Assembly (NCBI GenBank): GCA_022705325.1
Contig: JAKJER010000007.1
Location: 115,517-179,516, forward strand
Length of the DNA: 64,000 bases
Direction of reading: 5' to 3'
Source: Planctomycetota bacterium
GTDB taxonomy: Bacteria > Planctomycetota > Phycisphaerae > SM23-33
Numbering within the stretch: the first letter of the stretch is position 1; each line of letters opens with the position of its first letter. Positions 25,742 through 34,445 of the stretch are shown one piece after another. The translations under genes were made by a program, and so were the position numbers. Under the pieces are notes generated by a model. The model was not told the DNA's origin, ran no database searches, and worked only from the letters and a program-made list of their open reading frames with translations.

Positions 25742-25975
25742 TCAGATGACGTCGACGAATCGGCCGCGGAAGGACACCTGCCCGTCCTGGAGGGCGAACA
25801 GGGTGTCGTCGCGTCCGATGCCCACGTTCTGGCCGGGCTTGAACGGCGTGCCGCACTGGCGAACGATGATCCCGCCGGCGCGGATGGCCTGTCCGCCGTA
25901 CACCTTGACCCCACGGTGCTGCGGATTGCTGTCGCGCCCGTTGCGGGTGGAACCTTGTCCCTTTTTATGTGCCAT
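25742..25975 (-). CDS. rpmA: 50S ribosomal protein bL27
   Basis: bL27 reaches the peptidyl-transferase centre with its N-terminus. The 77-residue protein begins [16 protein letters not shown] and continues [22 protein letters not shown] and [18 protein letters not shown], all classic. It lacks the Firmicutes-type N-terminal extension that is proteolytically cleaved. The usual upstream partner rplU (bL21) is missing: the next gene upstream is a divergent MFS transporter. The leader contains a 16-bp GC palindrome at 25996-26011. Confidence 0.97.
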   Translation of the reverse strand: MAHKKGQGSTRNGRDSNPQHRGVKVYGGQAIRAGGIIVRQCGTPFKPGQNVGIGRDDTLFALQDGQVSFRGRFVDVI

Positions 25976-26044
25976 AACGCGTCTCCAGTCTCTCGCCGCC
26001 CCGCGGGGCGGATACACACTCTTTCCACGAATCCAAGACAGGCA

Positions 26045-26073
26045 AGTGTAGCACCCGCCTGGGTCATTGTCAA
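26045..26073 (-). promoter_or_regulatory. Strong predicted promoter for rpmA
   Basis: A perfect TTGACA -35 and a TACACT -10 are separated by 17 bp on the minus strand. Transcription would start near 26038, about 63 nt before the rpmA ATG. Confidence 0.7.
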
Positions 26074-26205
26074 CTGCGTTTTCCAGGGGCGTCCGGGACG
26101 AATTCTCGCCTCGCCTGGACCGGCGTATGGCAGGCGGGGGAAGGCTCTGGTACAGTAGCCGGCGCGAGAGCGGCCGGGCGATTCCGGCCTCCTGGAAGGT
26201 CTATT

Positions 26206-27921
26206 TTGTCCTGGCGAAGTCGATCGTATTCGGTTCTGCCGGCCCTGAGCATCCGCCGCAGGGCCCTGCGCGGTGCGCTGCGCACGGTCACGGTGGCGTG
26301 GATGTTCGGCATGGTCTGGGCCTCCCTGGCCAGCGGCGCACACGTCAAGGTGTTCTGCCGCATGATCGGCTTCAACGACTTCGCCTTCGGCGTGATGGGG
26401 GCGATCCCGTTCCTGGCCACCTTCGGGCAGCTCTTCGCCGCCGTGCTCATCGAGCGCAGCGGGCTGCGGAAATACCAGTTCCTGCATACCGCGGTCATTC
26501 ACCGCCTTTCGTGGCTGCTGCTGGCGGTCATCCCGCTGATTCTGCCCCTGCCGTCCACCTGGGCGGTGGTCTGGATGCTGGCGGTGCTGTCGATGAGCTG
26601 GTTCATGGCGGCCTTGTCCGCCCCGGCCTGGCTGACCTGGATGGGCGACCTGATCCCCCGGCGGATCCGCGGGCGGTTCCTGGCCAGCCGGGAGCGCCGC
26701 GCCCTGGCCGTCCAGGCGATCGTCGTGACCGTCGCGGGCCTGCTGCTGGACACCTTTTACAACCGCGCCCTGCCCGAGACGCCCGATGCCCAGGGAAGCG
26801 TCCTGACGCTCATCAGCCTCATCTTCGTCGTGGCGGCCGTCTTTGGCGCGGTGGACATCTTCCTGTTCATCCGCGTCCGTGAGGTCCTGCCGGCCCAGCC
26901 GCCCAAGTCCGTGCTGGAGTTCTCCGAGCCTCGCCCGCGCCTGTGGCGCCTGGGTCGCCTGGCCCACTGGTCGGGACGCTACGCCCGGGCCCTGGGGCGC
27001 CAGGTCCTGCTGGAACCGCTTCGAGACCGCGTCTTCCGTCGCTACGTCTTCTACGGGGCCATGCTGATGTTCTCGGCCACCGTGGGCAACTGGTACTTCT
27101 GGCTTCACGCGATGGAGGGCCTGGGCTTCTCGAAGCTGGGGGCGAACTTCCTGTTCATGGTGGTCGGGCCGGTCAGCGGCGTGGTGACCGCCCGCTTCTG
27201 GGGCAGGCTGATCGACCGCTACGGACGCCGCCCGGTCCTGATGCTGGCCACGATGGGGGCCGTCTGTTCCGTCATCCCGTGGCTGTTCACGTACCGCGAG
27301 ATGCCCCTGCCCGGCTTCGTGACGTGGACGATCAACGCCCTGGCCGGCCTGGCCGGCCGGTTGACCGGGCACGAGGGCTGGGTGTGGATCGATCCCGCCG
27401 CCCCGGTCGGTTCGTACCTGGTCGCCGGCATCGGCTGCGTGATCGGCGGCTCGTCCTGGCTGGGCATCGGCCTGGCCCAGACGGGCATCATGCTGGCGTT
27501 CTCCGACAGCGGCGGCCGCAGCCGTTTCGTCGCTGCCTGCGCCGTCCTGATCAACGTGGGCGGCGTGCTGGGCGGGCTGGTCGGCGGGATGATCGCACAG
27601 TGGCTGATCTTCCTCCAGGATTCTCCGCTGGAGTGGGGGCCGCTGCGCTTCAATAACTGGCACGCCACGTTCATGGCCGCCATCCTCGCCCGCTTCATCG
27701 CCGTCTTCTGGTTGCGGGGCATGCCCGAGCCGGGTTCCGCCCCGGTGCTTAACGTCCTGCGCCAGGTCGGGGCCAATGTCTACAGCAACGCGGCCACACT
27801 CCTGCTTTACCCCCTGCGGGTCGTCGGCTGGAGGCCCAGTTACGCCAGACGCACCCCGCCGCCTTCGCCTGGGCCGCAACGCCCGGCAGAGGACGGGGGT
27901 CGAGACCCGAACAGCGAATGA
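26206..27921 (+). CDS. Major facilitator superfamily transporter
   Basis: A TTG start is chosen because GGAAGG lies six bases before it and no ATG gives the full first helix. The 571-residue protein has about 11-12 hydrophobic segments. The MFS loop 2-3 is weak, but the second half carries FWGRLIDRYGRRPVLMLATMGA, a clear copy of the GRxxDRxGRRxxL motif. A longer non-membrane loop follows residue about 225. A soluble tail of about 45 residues, rich in Pro and Arg, ends the protein. Substrate unknown; planctomycete relatives are annotated only as MFS. Its stop overlaps the longest possible start of the following UroD-like frame by 4 bp (ATGA), suggesting co-transcription. It is divergent from rpmA. 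Confidence 0.85.
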   Translation: MSWRSRSYSVLPALSIRRRALRGALRTVTVAWMFGMVWASLASGAHVKVFCRMIGFNDFAFGVMGAIPFLATFGQLFAAVLIERSGLRKYQFLHTAVIHRLSWLLLAVIPLILPLPSTWAVVWMLAVLSMSWFMAALSAPAWLTWMGDLIPRRIRGRFLASRERRALAVQAIVVTVAGLLLDTFYNRALPETPDAQGSVLTLISLIFVVAAVFGAVDIFLFIRVREVLPAQPPKSVLEFSEPRPRLWRLGRLAHWSGRYARALGRQVLLEPLRDRVFRRYVFYGAMLMFSATVGNWYFWLHAMEGLGFSKLGANFLFMVVGPVSGVVTARFWGRLIDRYGRRPVLMLATMGAVCSVIPWLFTYREMPLPGFVTWTINALAGLAGRLTGHEGWVWIDPAAPVGSYLVAGIGCVIGGSSWLGIGLAQTGIMLAFSDSGGRSRFVAACAVLINVGGVLGGLVGGMIAQWLIFLQDSPLEWGPLRFNNWHATFMAAILARFIAVFWLRGMPEPGSAPVLNVLRQVGANVYSNAATLLLYPLRVVGWRPSYARRTPPPSPGPQRPAEDGGRDPNSE

Positions 27922-28022
27922 CGATGACCGAGTTGCCGAATTTCGCTGGACGGACCGGCCATCGCTCGCGGAGAATCCCGCCCATGAACATCTCGCCCTG
28001 TCGCGCGCGTTGGAAGTCGGCC

Positions 28023-29105
28023 ATGACGGACCGGCAACGGTTCGCCGAGCAGATGCACTTTCGCCCCGTCGATCGCTGCTTCAACATGGAGTTCGGCTAC
28101 TGGAAGGACAACTTCAAGCAGTGGCCGATCTTCCGCGACAACGGCATTACCAGCAATGATGAAGCCCACCAGTTCTTCAACTTCGATCGCATCGAGAAGC
28201 TGGAGGGCAACATCTGGATCTGGCCGCCCTTCGAGCCGCGCGAGGTAGAGCGGCGCGAGCGGACGCGGCTGATCCAGAACGCCGACGGCCTGCTGGCCGA
28301 GGTGCCCCTGGACGAACACGACACCGTGCCGCACTTTGTCCAGTCGCCCATCGCCGGGCCCGACGACTGGCGGCGGTTCAAGGCCGAGCGGCTGGACGCG
28401 GACCACCCCCAGCGGCGCGTGGACGTGGAGGCGATGCGGGCCCGGCACCCGGCCGACCGGGACTACCCACTGGGCGTCCACTGCGGGTCGATGATCGGCA
28501 AGGTCCGCGACCTGCTCACCTTCGAGGGCATTGCCTACGCCATCTACGACTTTCCCGACATGGTTGAGGACATGGTCGAAACAGCCTGCCAACTCGTCTT
28601 GAGTTTCCTGGACCAGGTCCTGGGGAAGATCGAGTTTGACTACGCCTCCGGCTGGGAGGACATCTGCTTCAATCTCGGCCCGATCGTCGGCGTGGACTTC
28701 TTCCGCCGCGTGGTCGTGCCGCGGTACAAGCGAATCCGCCGGCGCCTGGAGGAGCACGGCGTCGACGTCTGGTACACCGACTGCGACGGGGACGTGCGCC
28801 CGATCGTGCCGCACCTGCTGGAAGGCGGGGTCAACTGCGCCTTCCCGTGGGAGGTCAACGGCAGCGGGCATCCGGGCGCGGCGATCGAGAAGCACGGCCG
28901 AAACCTGCTCATGATGGGCGGCGTGGACAAGATGCAACTCGGGCGAGGCCAAGAGGCCATCAAGGCCTACCTGGAAAGCCTTGCCCCCTGGGTGGCGCGG
29001 GGCGGGTTCATTCCCTTCTGCGACCACCGCTGCCCGCCCAACGTGAAGGTCGAGGACTACCTGTATTACCTCGACCTGAAGGAAGAGATGTTCGGGATGG
29101 GGTAA
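28023..29105 (+). CDS. UroD-family protein (second paralog)
   Basis: The ATG at 28023 is preferred: GGAAG lies six bases upstream and MTDRQRFAEQMHFRPVDR is the normal beginning of this family. An ATG at 27918, overlapping the MFS stop, is the alternative. The 360-residue product shows the barrel of UroD-like proteins: GVHCGSMIGKVRDLLTFEG, DYASGWEDICFNLGPIVG, YTDCDGDVRPIVPHLLEGGVNCAFPWEV and LLMMGGVDKMQLG, then FIPFCDHRCPPNV. The last holds Cys-Asp-His where zinc methyltransferases have ligands. The porphyrin-binding Arg motif of true UroD is absent, so a methyltransferase-like or unknown catabolic role is likelier. It shares little direct sequence with the paralog at 16357. Confidence 0.75.
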   Translation: MTDRQRFAEQMHFRPVDRCFNMEFGYWKDNFKQWPIFRDNGITSNDEAHQFFNFDRIEKLEGNIWIWPPFEPREVERRERTRLIQNADGLLAEVPLDEHDTVPHFVQSPIAGPDDWRRFKAERLDADHPQRRVDVEAMRARHPADRDYPLGVHCGSMIGKVRDLLTFEGIAYAIYDFPDMVEDMVETACQLVLSFLDQVLGKIEFDYASGWEDICFNLGPIVGVDFFRRVVVPRYKRIRRRLEEHGVDVWYTDCDGDVRPIVPHLLEGGVNCAFPWEVNGSGHPGAAIEKHGRNLLMMGGVDKMQLGRGQEAIKAYLESLAPWVARGGFIPFCDHRCPPNVKVEDYLYYLDLKEEMFGMG

Positions 29106-29126
29106 TTGCTGGTTGTTTGTTGTTGG
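29106..29126 (+). repeat. Heptamer array 4, directly after the UroD-like stop codon
   Basis: Three units (TTGCTGG, TTGTTTG, TTGTTGG) begin at the base after the TAA stop at 29103-29105. Confidence 0.75.
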
Positions 29127-29192
29127 GCATGGGAGCAGTGGGAGACAGGGGAGCTGCCGCATCCAGCCTGCAAAGTCAAAGCCCAGCCGCGG

Positions 29193-29227
29193 ACCACCGA
29201 CAACGAACAGCTAACAACCGACAACCA
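29193..29227 (-). repeat. Heptamer array 5, overlapping the 3' end of the LarA-like gene
   Basis: Five units of the type ACAACSR (ACCACCG, ACAACGA, ACAGCTA, ACAACCG, ACAACCA). The LarA-like stop codon (29211-29213) and its last codons lie inside the array. Confidence 0.8.
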
Positions 29228-30398
29228 GGCAGAGATTCCCGGCGTCCTGGACGCGGAGGACGCGATCGCGCGCGGGGTCGATGCCGCCCTGTTCCAGCGC
29301 CTGTTCGGCGGACTCAGCTTTGGTCAGGCCGAGCACGGCTGCGTCGGCCTGGGCCAGACCCTTGCTGACGACGAAGGCGCGGACGCCGCGGCAGGCGGGG
29401 TCGGTGAGGTAGCGGAGACGGACCGACTTGTGATCGCCCAGGCGGTAGCCCTGGCGGGCGACGAGGTCGGCGGCCTGGCGCCAGGTGGGCGCCTCGCGGA
29501 GCAGGCGGACGAACGCGTCCTGCCCGATGCCGTCCTGGCAGGGGGCCTCCAGGACCATCACGCCGCCGTCGCGGACGGCCCACTCATTGTTCTTGATGGC
29601 CTTGTCGGCCTGGTAGAAGCTGCGTCCCAGTGGCCCGTCAGCCTGGACGATGACGGCGTCAACGTGTCGGTCGATGCGGCGGGTGAAGCACTCGCGGCAG
29701 AACGGTTCGAGTTCTCGCAGCGCGTCCAGGGGCCGCCCGCCCGCGGCGGCCAGCACGCGCGGACCCGCCTGGACGAGATTCACCGCCCCCACAGGGCGGA
29801 GCGCCTCCAGCGAGCGGATCATGCTCCGCACTCCCTCGTGGATGGGATTGCCGTCGAGGCGGCAGGGGCGGCAGTCGCTGGAGAGGGCGTGGGCGTGGTT
29901 GGACTCGATCTCGCTGTATGCGGCGCAGCCGATGGTCGCCGTCTTGTGTGCTCCGGTGAAGCCGGCGAAGTAGTGCGGCTCGACGCTGCCGACGGCCAGC
30001 AGGGCGGGCGCGTCGAGCAGCCAGGGATGGCCCCTCCAGCCGCGGGAGCCGACGGCGACCAGGTCGTCCGCCCGCGCGTCGTGCCACCGGACGGTCACGA
30101 GCGGCGCGGCTTCCCGCAGAGAGGCCTCGAAGCATTGGCGGGCGGCCTGATCGAAGCGGTGCGATCCACATGCCACCAGCACGCGCAGGGGCGGAGACCC
30201 CAATCGCTCGCACAGCAGACGGAGGACCGCAAGCGAGTCCGTATGACGCTGCGGGTCGTTCACCAGGACGGTCAGGCCCGCCGGCGGGAGTGGGCTCAGG
30301 CACGACAGGGCCCGGTCCACCGCCTGGTCCAGAGCGGGCTGGGGCGGGAGCCCGCCAGGCCGGCCGGGGGAGAAGGTTTCGATGGGCGTCGAGTTCAT
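29211..30398 (-). CDS. LarA-like nickel-pincer racemase family protein (DUF2088)
   Basis: LarA is the lactate racemase that carries a covalent nickel-pincer nucleotide; relatives act on other 2-hydroxy acids. This 395-residue protein has the family's N-terminal part (LTVLVNDPQRHTDS; VLVACGSHRF with the active-site-region His) and EPHYFAGFTGAHKTATIGCAAYSEIESNHAHAL. The Lys of that segment aligns with the Lys that bears the pincer cofactor, and NHAHAL is near invariant. The C-terminal domain starts at about residue 245. Its start ATG overlaps the stop of the histidine kinase gene (ATGA), implying translational coupling. No larB, larC or larE cofactor genes are in the window. The extreme C-terminus (LCLVVGC) is encoded by a heptamer array. 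Confidence 0.8.
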   Translation of the reverse strand: MNSTPIETFSPGRPGGLPPQPALDQAVDRALSCLSPLPPAGLTVLVNDPQRHTDSLAVLRLLCERLGSPPLRVLVACGSHRFDQAARQCFEASLREAAPLVTVRWHDARADDLVAVGSRGWRGHPWLLDAPALLAVGSVEPHYFAGFTGAHKTATIGCAAYSEIESNHAHALSSDCRPCRLDGNPIHEGVRSMIRSLEALRPVGAVNLVQAGPRVLAAAGGRPLDALRELEPFCRECFTRRIDRHVDAVIVQADGPLGRSFYQADKAIKNNEWAVRDGGVMVLEAPCQDGIGQDAFVRLLREAPTWRQAADLVARQGYRLGDHKSVRLRYLTDPACRGVRAFVVSKGLAQADAAVLGLTKAESAEQALEQGGIDPARDRVLRVQDAGNLCLVVGC

Positions 30399-31258
30399 GG
30401 CTTGGGGTCCGGGACGACCGGCGGAGCGGGCGCCAGGGGCAGGGTGATGACGAATCGGGTGCCTCGCCCGATCTCGGACTCCACGCGGATCGTGCCCTCG
30501 TGCTCGCGGATGATGCGACGGGTGGTGGGCAGACCCAGGCCCGAGCCGCCCTTCTTCGTGGAAAAGTAGACTTCCCATATCCGCTCGATCACTTCGGGCG
30601 AAATGCCCGGCCCGGTGTCGATGACCTCGATGACGGCCTGGCCGCGAGAGGCCTGGACGCGAATGAGCAGTTCGCCCCCGTGGCCCGGGCCGGCCTGGCC
30701 GCCGTCCGGACGGGTCATGGCCTGAGTGGCGTTGATCATGAGATTGAGAAGGGCCTGCTTGATGAGGTTGGCGTCGACGCTGCAGTAGACGGGGGTGTCG
30801 CTGAGGGCGGTGCGGAGGACGACGTGCCCGGCCTGGGCCTGGGGGGCGAAGAAGTCCGCCAACTCGCCCACCAGCGCCCGCACGTCCTGGACGCTGAGCG
30901 ACATTTCGTAGCGGCCCGCGTACCGCAGAAAGTCGTCCAGGATGGCCCGGAGGCGGTCGGCCTCGGCCTGCACGCTTCGCAGTCGGCGCAGGCAGCGGCC
31001 GTGGTCCTCGTCGTGGTATCGCTGGAGATCCTCGCTGAGCAGCTTGAGGTTCACGTTGATCGTGGACAGGGGGTTCTTGATCTCGTGGGCCAGCCCGCCG
31101 GCCAGCTTGCCCAATTCGACAAGATGGTCTCGGCCTTTGGCCCGGGCGGACAATCTCTTGGCGCTGGACCACACCCTCCGTGACGCCCATACAGCCACGG
31201 CAGCCCAAAGCGGGCCTGAGACCAGCACACCCAGAACAAAGCACCAGACGCCGTTCAT
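30395..31258 (-). CDS. Membrane-anchored sensor histidine kinase, no sensor domain
   Basis: The 287-residue kinase starts at ATG 31258 with GAGG upstream. One transmembrane helix occupies about residues 6-26. The HisKA dimerisation domain holds the phospho-acceptor His58 in GGLAHEIKNPLS. The HATPase_c domain has the N box (NLMINATQAM), G1 (DTGPGIS), an F-box-like VYFSTKK and G2 (GSGLGL). There is no periplasmic or PAS sensor, so input must come through the membrane segment or a partner. No response regulator is adjacent; the nearest is the lone receiver protein at 34534-34914 on the same strand. It is followed by the LarA-like gene with a 4-bp overlap. Confidence 0.92.
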   Translation of the reverse strand: MNGVWCFVLGVLVSGPLWAAVAVWASRRVWSSAKRLSARAKGRDHLVELGKLAGGLAHEIKNPLSTINVNLKLLSEDLQRYHDEDHGRCLRRLRSVQAEADRLRAILDDFLRYAGRYEMSLSVQDVRALVGELADFFAPQAQAGHVVLRTALSDTPVYCSVDANLIKQALLNLMINATQAMTRPDGGQAGPGHGGELLIRVQASRGQAVIEVIDTGPGISPEVIERIWEVYFSTKKGGSGLGLPTTRRIIREHEGTIRVESEIGRGTRFVITLPLAPAPPVVPDPKP

Positions 31259-31335
31259 GCGATCCCTCTGCCGGGCGGCATTGTACCATCCGGGCGCGGG
31301 TGGGGCCAAGGGACCGCCGGTCGCGATCGTCTTCG

Positions 31336-31557
31336 TTATGCGGTCGGCGCGTGCTGCTGGCCGCGATTGACGTTTCGGGCCTGGAAGCCCTTATCGCCCT
31401 TGATCAGCTCGTAGTCCACCGTCTCGCCGTCCTTGAGGGCGCGAAACCCGTCGCCGAGGATCGACGTGTAGTGGACAAACACGTCCTGTCCCTCGTCGCC
31501 AATAATGAACCCATAACCTTTTTTCGGGTCAAACCACTTGACCTTGCCGGTGGGCAT
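31336..31557 (-). CDS. Cold-shock domain protein (CspA family)
   Basis: This 73-residue single-stranded nucleic-acid-binding protein has both RNA-binding motifs: RNP1 KGYGFI at 13-18 and RNP2 DVFVHY at 25-30, in the order typical of CspA proteins. It acts as an RNA chaperone in the cytosol. The start at 31557 is preceded by a near-perfect AGGAGG seven bases upstream. The 255-bp region to pnp could supply a long leader, as is usual for csp genes. Confidence 0.95.
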   Translation of the reverse strand: MPTGKVKWFDPKKGYGFIIGDEGQDVFVHYTSILGDGFRALKDGETVDYELIKGDKGFQARNVNRGQQHAPTA

Positions 31558-31752
31558 TTGGCCACCTCCTCTCGGCCTGGTTCCGGCGGTGCTGTTGCCC
31601 TGCCCGCCGTCAGCCGTGCCCATTCGGGCATCAGAGGCACATCGTACATCACCACGCGCGCACACGGCGCGTGTCAGAATCGCTGTGCGATCCGGTGGAG
31701 GACAAATGTAAAGAACCACCCACTCCACAACGTGGATCGTGTCGTCCCGAAC

Positions 31753-31778
31753 GCCCGCCGCGCCACATGGCGGCGGGC
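31753..31778 (-). terminator. GC-rich hairpin downstream of pnp
   Basis: Arms GCCCGCCGC / GCGGCGGGC (9 bp, 8-nt loop) lie 35 bp past the pnp stop on the minus strand, preceded by a smaller ATCTG/CAGAT stem. No T-run follows, so termination is only possible. It may be a 3' stabilising stem or part of the csp leader region. Confidence 0.35.
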
Positions 31779-31812
31779 AGATCTGTCTTTTCAGATATGC
31801 AAGCAGTTCCGG

Positions 31813-33921
31813 TTACGACCCGGACTCCTGCTCTTTCTCCTCTCGCAGGACGGCTTTCCGCGAGAGCTTGACCCGCCCTTGGTCATCGATCGCAATGACC
31901 TTGACCTTCAGGGTATCACCTACACTAACAACATCGTTTACGTTTTTCACGAATTTTTCCGCTAATTCGCTCACGTGGCACAACCCGTCCTGCCCAGGCA
32001 GGATCTCGATGAAGGCCCCGAAGTCGCGAATGGAAACTACCTTGCCTGTATACATTTTGCCGACTTCGACTTCTTCCGTCAAGGCCCGAATTGCGTCGCG
32101 GGCGGCTTCGGCGCCGGTGCCGCCCACCGAGGCGATGTAAATCGTCCCGTCGTCCTCGATGTCGATGGTCGCGCCCGTCTCGTCCTGGATCTTGTTGATC
32201 ATCTTGCCGCCCGGGCCGATCACCTTGCCGATCTTCTCCGGGTTGATCTTGATGGTGATCATTCGCGGGGCATACGGGCTCAACTCCTCGCTCGGCTTGC
32301 CGATCACCGCGCTCATCTGCGCCAGGATGACCTCGCGGGCGGCCTTGGCCCGCTGAAGCGTCTCTTCGATCTGCTGCTGGTTGATGCCCCGGGCCTTCAT
32401 GTCCAACTGGATGCCCGTGATGCCCTCGGTCGTCCCGGCGACCTTGAAGTCCATGTCGCCGTGGAAGTCTTCCTCGCCGACGATGTCGGTCAGCAGGACG
32501 TAACGGCTGTCGTCATGCACCATGCCGATGCTGATGCCCGCGCAGGGGGCCTTGATCGGCACGCCCGCGTGCATCAGGGACAGCGACGCGCCGCAGACGG
32601 TGGCCATCGACGTCGAGCCGTTGGACTCCATGATGTCGCTGACCACGCGGATGGTGTAGGGGAAGCTGTCGGTCGGGGGCAGCAGGCCCTCGAGGCTCTT
32701 CTCGGCCAGGGCCCCGTGCCCGATGTCCCGCCGCCCCGGGCCGCGGATGGGCCGGATCTCGCCCACGCTGAAGGGCGGGAAGTTGTAGTGCAGCAGGAAC
32801 TTCTTGGTGTACTCCTCCATCAGCCCGTCGATGATCTGTTCGTCGCGGGGCGTGCCCAGGGTCGTGGTGACCAGGGCCTGCGTTTCGCCGCGGCTGAACA
32901 GGGCCGATCCGTGGGTGCGAGGCAGGACGCCTACTTCGATGCCCAGCGGGCGGACCTGGTCGATCTTGCGCCCGTCGGGGCGGATGCCCTGAAGGATCAG
33001 CTCTCGCTGGATCTTGCCTTCGAGCTTGTACAGGGCGTACTTGACCTGGGCGGGCTGGTAGAGCGGCTCGGCCACCTCCTTGCCGCAGAGGGCCTCCACG
33101 GCTTCGGTGACGATGGCCTGGACCGCCTCGCCCCGCTCCGCCTTGCCGGGGATCTGCTTGGCCTCGCGGAGGCGGGCGCTGTACTTCTCGGCCATCAGGG
33201 CCTTCAGCTCTTCGGGGAAGGGTTTGGGCGTGTAATTCTTCTTGACCTCGCACTTGGAGGCCAGTTCCTGGATCAGTTCGATGATCTCCTGGTTGACCTG
33301 GTGGGCCAGGGCCAGGGCCTCGGCGGCGGTCTTCTCGTCGACTTCCTGGCCGCCCATCTCGATCATGTTCAGGGCGTCCTTGGACCCGGCGCCCAGCAGT
33401 TCCATGCGGCTCTCGGCGAGCTGCGTGTGGGTGGGGTTGACCACCAGCTTGTCGTCGATCAGCCCGATGCGGGTCGCGCCGATGGGGCCTTCGAAGGGGG
33501 CGGGGCTGATGGTCAGGGCGGCCGACGAGCCGATCAGGGCCAGCAGGTCCGGATCGTTCTCCTGGTCGGTGCTGAGGACCATGCACTGGATCTGGACCTC
33601 GTTCATGTAGTCGTCGGGGAAGAGGGGGCGGATCGGGCGATCGATGAGCCGGCAGGTGAGAATCTCCTTGGTGGAGGGCCTGCCCTCTCGCTTGAAGAAC
33701 CCGCCGGGGATCTTGCCCGCGGCATACTGCCCCTCGCGATAGTCGACGTACAGGGGGAAGAAGTCAATCTCGCGGGTGGGGGGGGCGGCCAGCACGGTGG
33801 CCAGCACGACCGTCTCGCCATACTGGACCCAGACCGCGCCGTGGGATTGGTTGGCTACTCTGCCGGTCTCCAGCGAAAGCGTTCGGCCGGCGATTTCCTT
33901 CTCTACTCGTACCACTGTCAT
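31813..33921 (-). CDS. pnp: Polyribonucleotide nucleotidyltransferase (PNPase)
   Basis: PNPase degrades RNA 3' to 5' by phosphorolysis and is a degradosome component. The 702-residue protein starts at ATG 33921 with AAGGA eight bases upstream; an in-frame upstream codon near 33948 is less likely. It has two RNase PH domains (the first with DYREGQYAAGKIPGGFFKREGRPS; the second with GGDIR-type motifs RPIRGPGRRDIGHG and DIMESNGSTSMATVCG), then a KH domain (KINPEKIGKVIGPGGKMI) and an S1 domain (VGKMYTGKVVSIRDFGAFIEI). Length and order are standard. It lies downstream of rpsO, the common bacterial arrangement in which PNPase and rpsO share mRNA control. Confidence 0.98.
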   Translation of the reverse strand: MTVVRVEKEIAGRTLSLETGRVANQSHGAVWVQYGETVVLATVLAAPPTREIDFFPLYVDYREGQYAAGKIPGGFFKREGRPSTKEILTCRLIDRPIRPLFPDDYMNEVQIQCMVLSTDQENDPDLLALIGSSAALTISPAPFEGPIGATRIGLIDDKLVVNPTHTQLAESRMELLGAGSKDALNMIEMGGQEVDEKTAAEALALAHQVNQEIIELIQELASKCEVKKNYTPKPFPEELKALMAEKYSARLREAKQIPGKAERGEAVQAIVTEAVEALCGKEVAEPLYQPAQVKYALYKLEGKIQRELILQGIRPDGRKIDQVRPLGIEVGVLPRTHGSALFSRGETQALVTTTLGTPRDEQIIDGLMEEYTKKFLLHYNFPPFSVGEIRPIRGPGRRDIGHGALAEKSLEGLLPPTDSFPYTIRVVSDIMESNGSTSMATVCGASLSLMHAGVPIKAPCAGISIGMVHDDSRYVLLTDIVGEEDFHGDMDFKVAGTTEGITGIQLDMKARGINQQQIEETLQRAKAAREVILAQMSAVIGKPSEELSPYAPRMITIKINPEKIGKVIGPGGKMINKIQDETGATIDIEDDGTIYIASVGGTGAEAARDAIRALTEEVEVGKMYTGKVVSIRDFGAFIEILPGQDGLCHVSELAEKFVKNVNDVVSVGDTLKVKVIAIDDQGRVKLSRKAVLREEKEQESGS

Positions 33922-33998
33922 GTTCGTTGTCCTTACTGGTCCGCCCATGCGGACCTCTTGCCTGAACGATACTCTTCTTGGTTAATAAATGCGGTGTG

Positions 33999-34030
33999 GC
34001 GGGACGGAGCCGAGGGCTCAACGGTCCCGC
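33999..34030 (-). promoter_or_regulatory. Hairpin in the rpsO-pnp spacer
   Basis: Stem GCGGGAC / GTCCCGC (7 bp) encloses a second short stem (GAGCC / GGCTC) in the 254-bp spacer, 78 bp before the pnp ATG. In other bacteria a hairpin in the pnp leader is the RNase III and PNPase autoregulation site; that role here is only an analogy. Nothing else recognisable lies in the spacer. Confidence 0.4.
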
Positions 34031-34175
34031 GCGGCCATTGGCGCACAACAATGCCCCAACCGAGGGGCTGGTCGCTTGACAGACGAGAGGGTCGTCCGCG
34101 TGCCGCCATGGCAGGTTCGCTTCCTGCCGGCCCGCGCCGCTGGCACTGCCTGGGGCTGCGAGGCCGGCTGCCCGC

Positions 34176-34445
34176 TTACTTACGAAGCCCGAGCTTCTTG
34201 ATGATCCCCTGGTACCGCTCGGGGGCCGTCTGCGCCAGGTACTTCAGCAGGCTGCTTCGCTTGCCCACCATTTTCAGCAGGCCCCGGCGGGAGGCATGGT
34301 CCTTCTTGTGGTCCTTGAGGTGTCCGGTCAGATGGTTGATCCGCCCGGTCAGGAGGGCGATCTGGACCTCCGCCGAACCGGTGTCACCTTCGTGCCGCTG
34401 ATGCTCGTTTACAATCGCCTTCTTGTCAATCGTCGTTGTTGTCAT
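34176..34445 (-). CDS. rpsO: 30S ribosomal protein uS15
   Basis: The 89-residue product is the standard length for uS15, which binds the central domain of 16S rRNA. The hallmarks [23 protein letters not shown] and [25 protein letters not shown] are intact. The ATG at 34445 is used although GGAAG is only 2 bases upstream; a TTG three codons earlier is possible but would exceed the family length. Followed by pnp in the same direction. Confidence 0.98.
   Translation of the reverse strand: MTTTTIDKKAIVNEHQRHEGDTGSAEVQIALLTGRINHLTGHLKDHKKDHASRRGLLKMVGKRSSLLKYLAQTAPERYQGIIKKLGLRK

Noticed and set aside
25600..27879. Upstream in-frame extension of obg to more than 1,000 codons
   Set aside because: It crosses the rpmA terminator, rpmA itself and the antisense of the MFS gene; Obg homology starts only at the ATG at 25599 or 25572.
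34031..34175. A tRNA gene in the rpsO-pnp spacer
   Set aside because: A GGTTCG word is present, but no cloverleaf with acceptor and anticodon stems can be drawn.
31975..34401. An 808-codon plus-strand open frame over pnp and rpsO
   Set aside because: It is the mirror of conserved pnp and rpsO codons and has no recognisable product.
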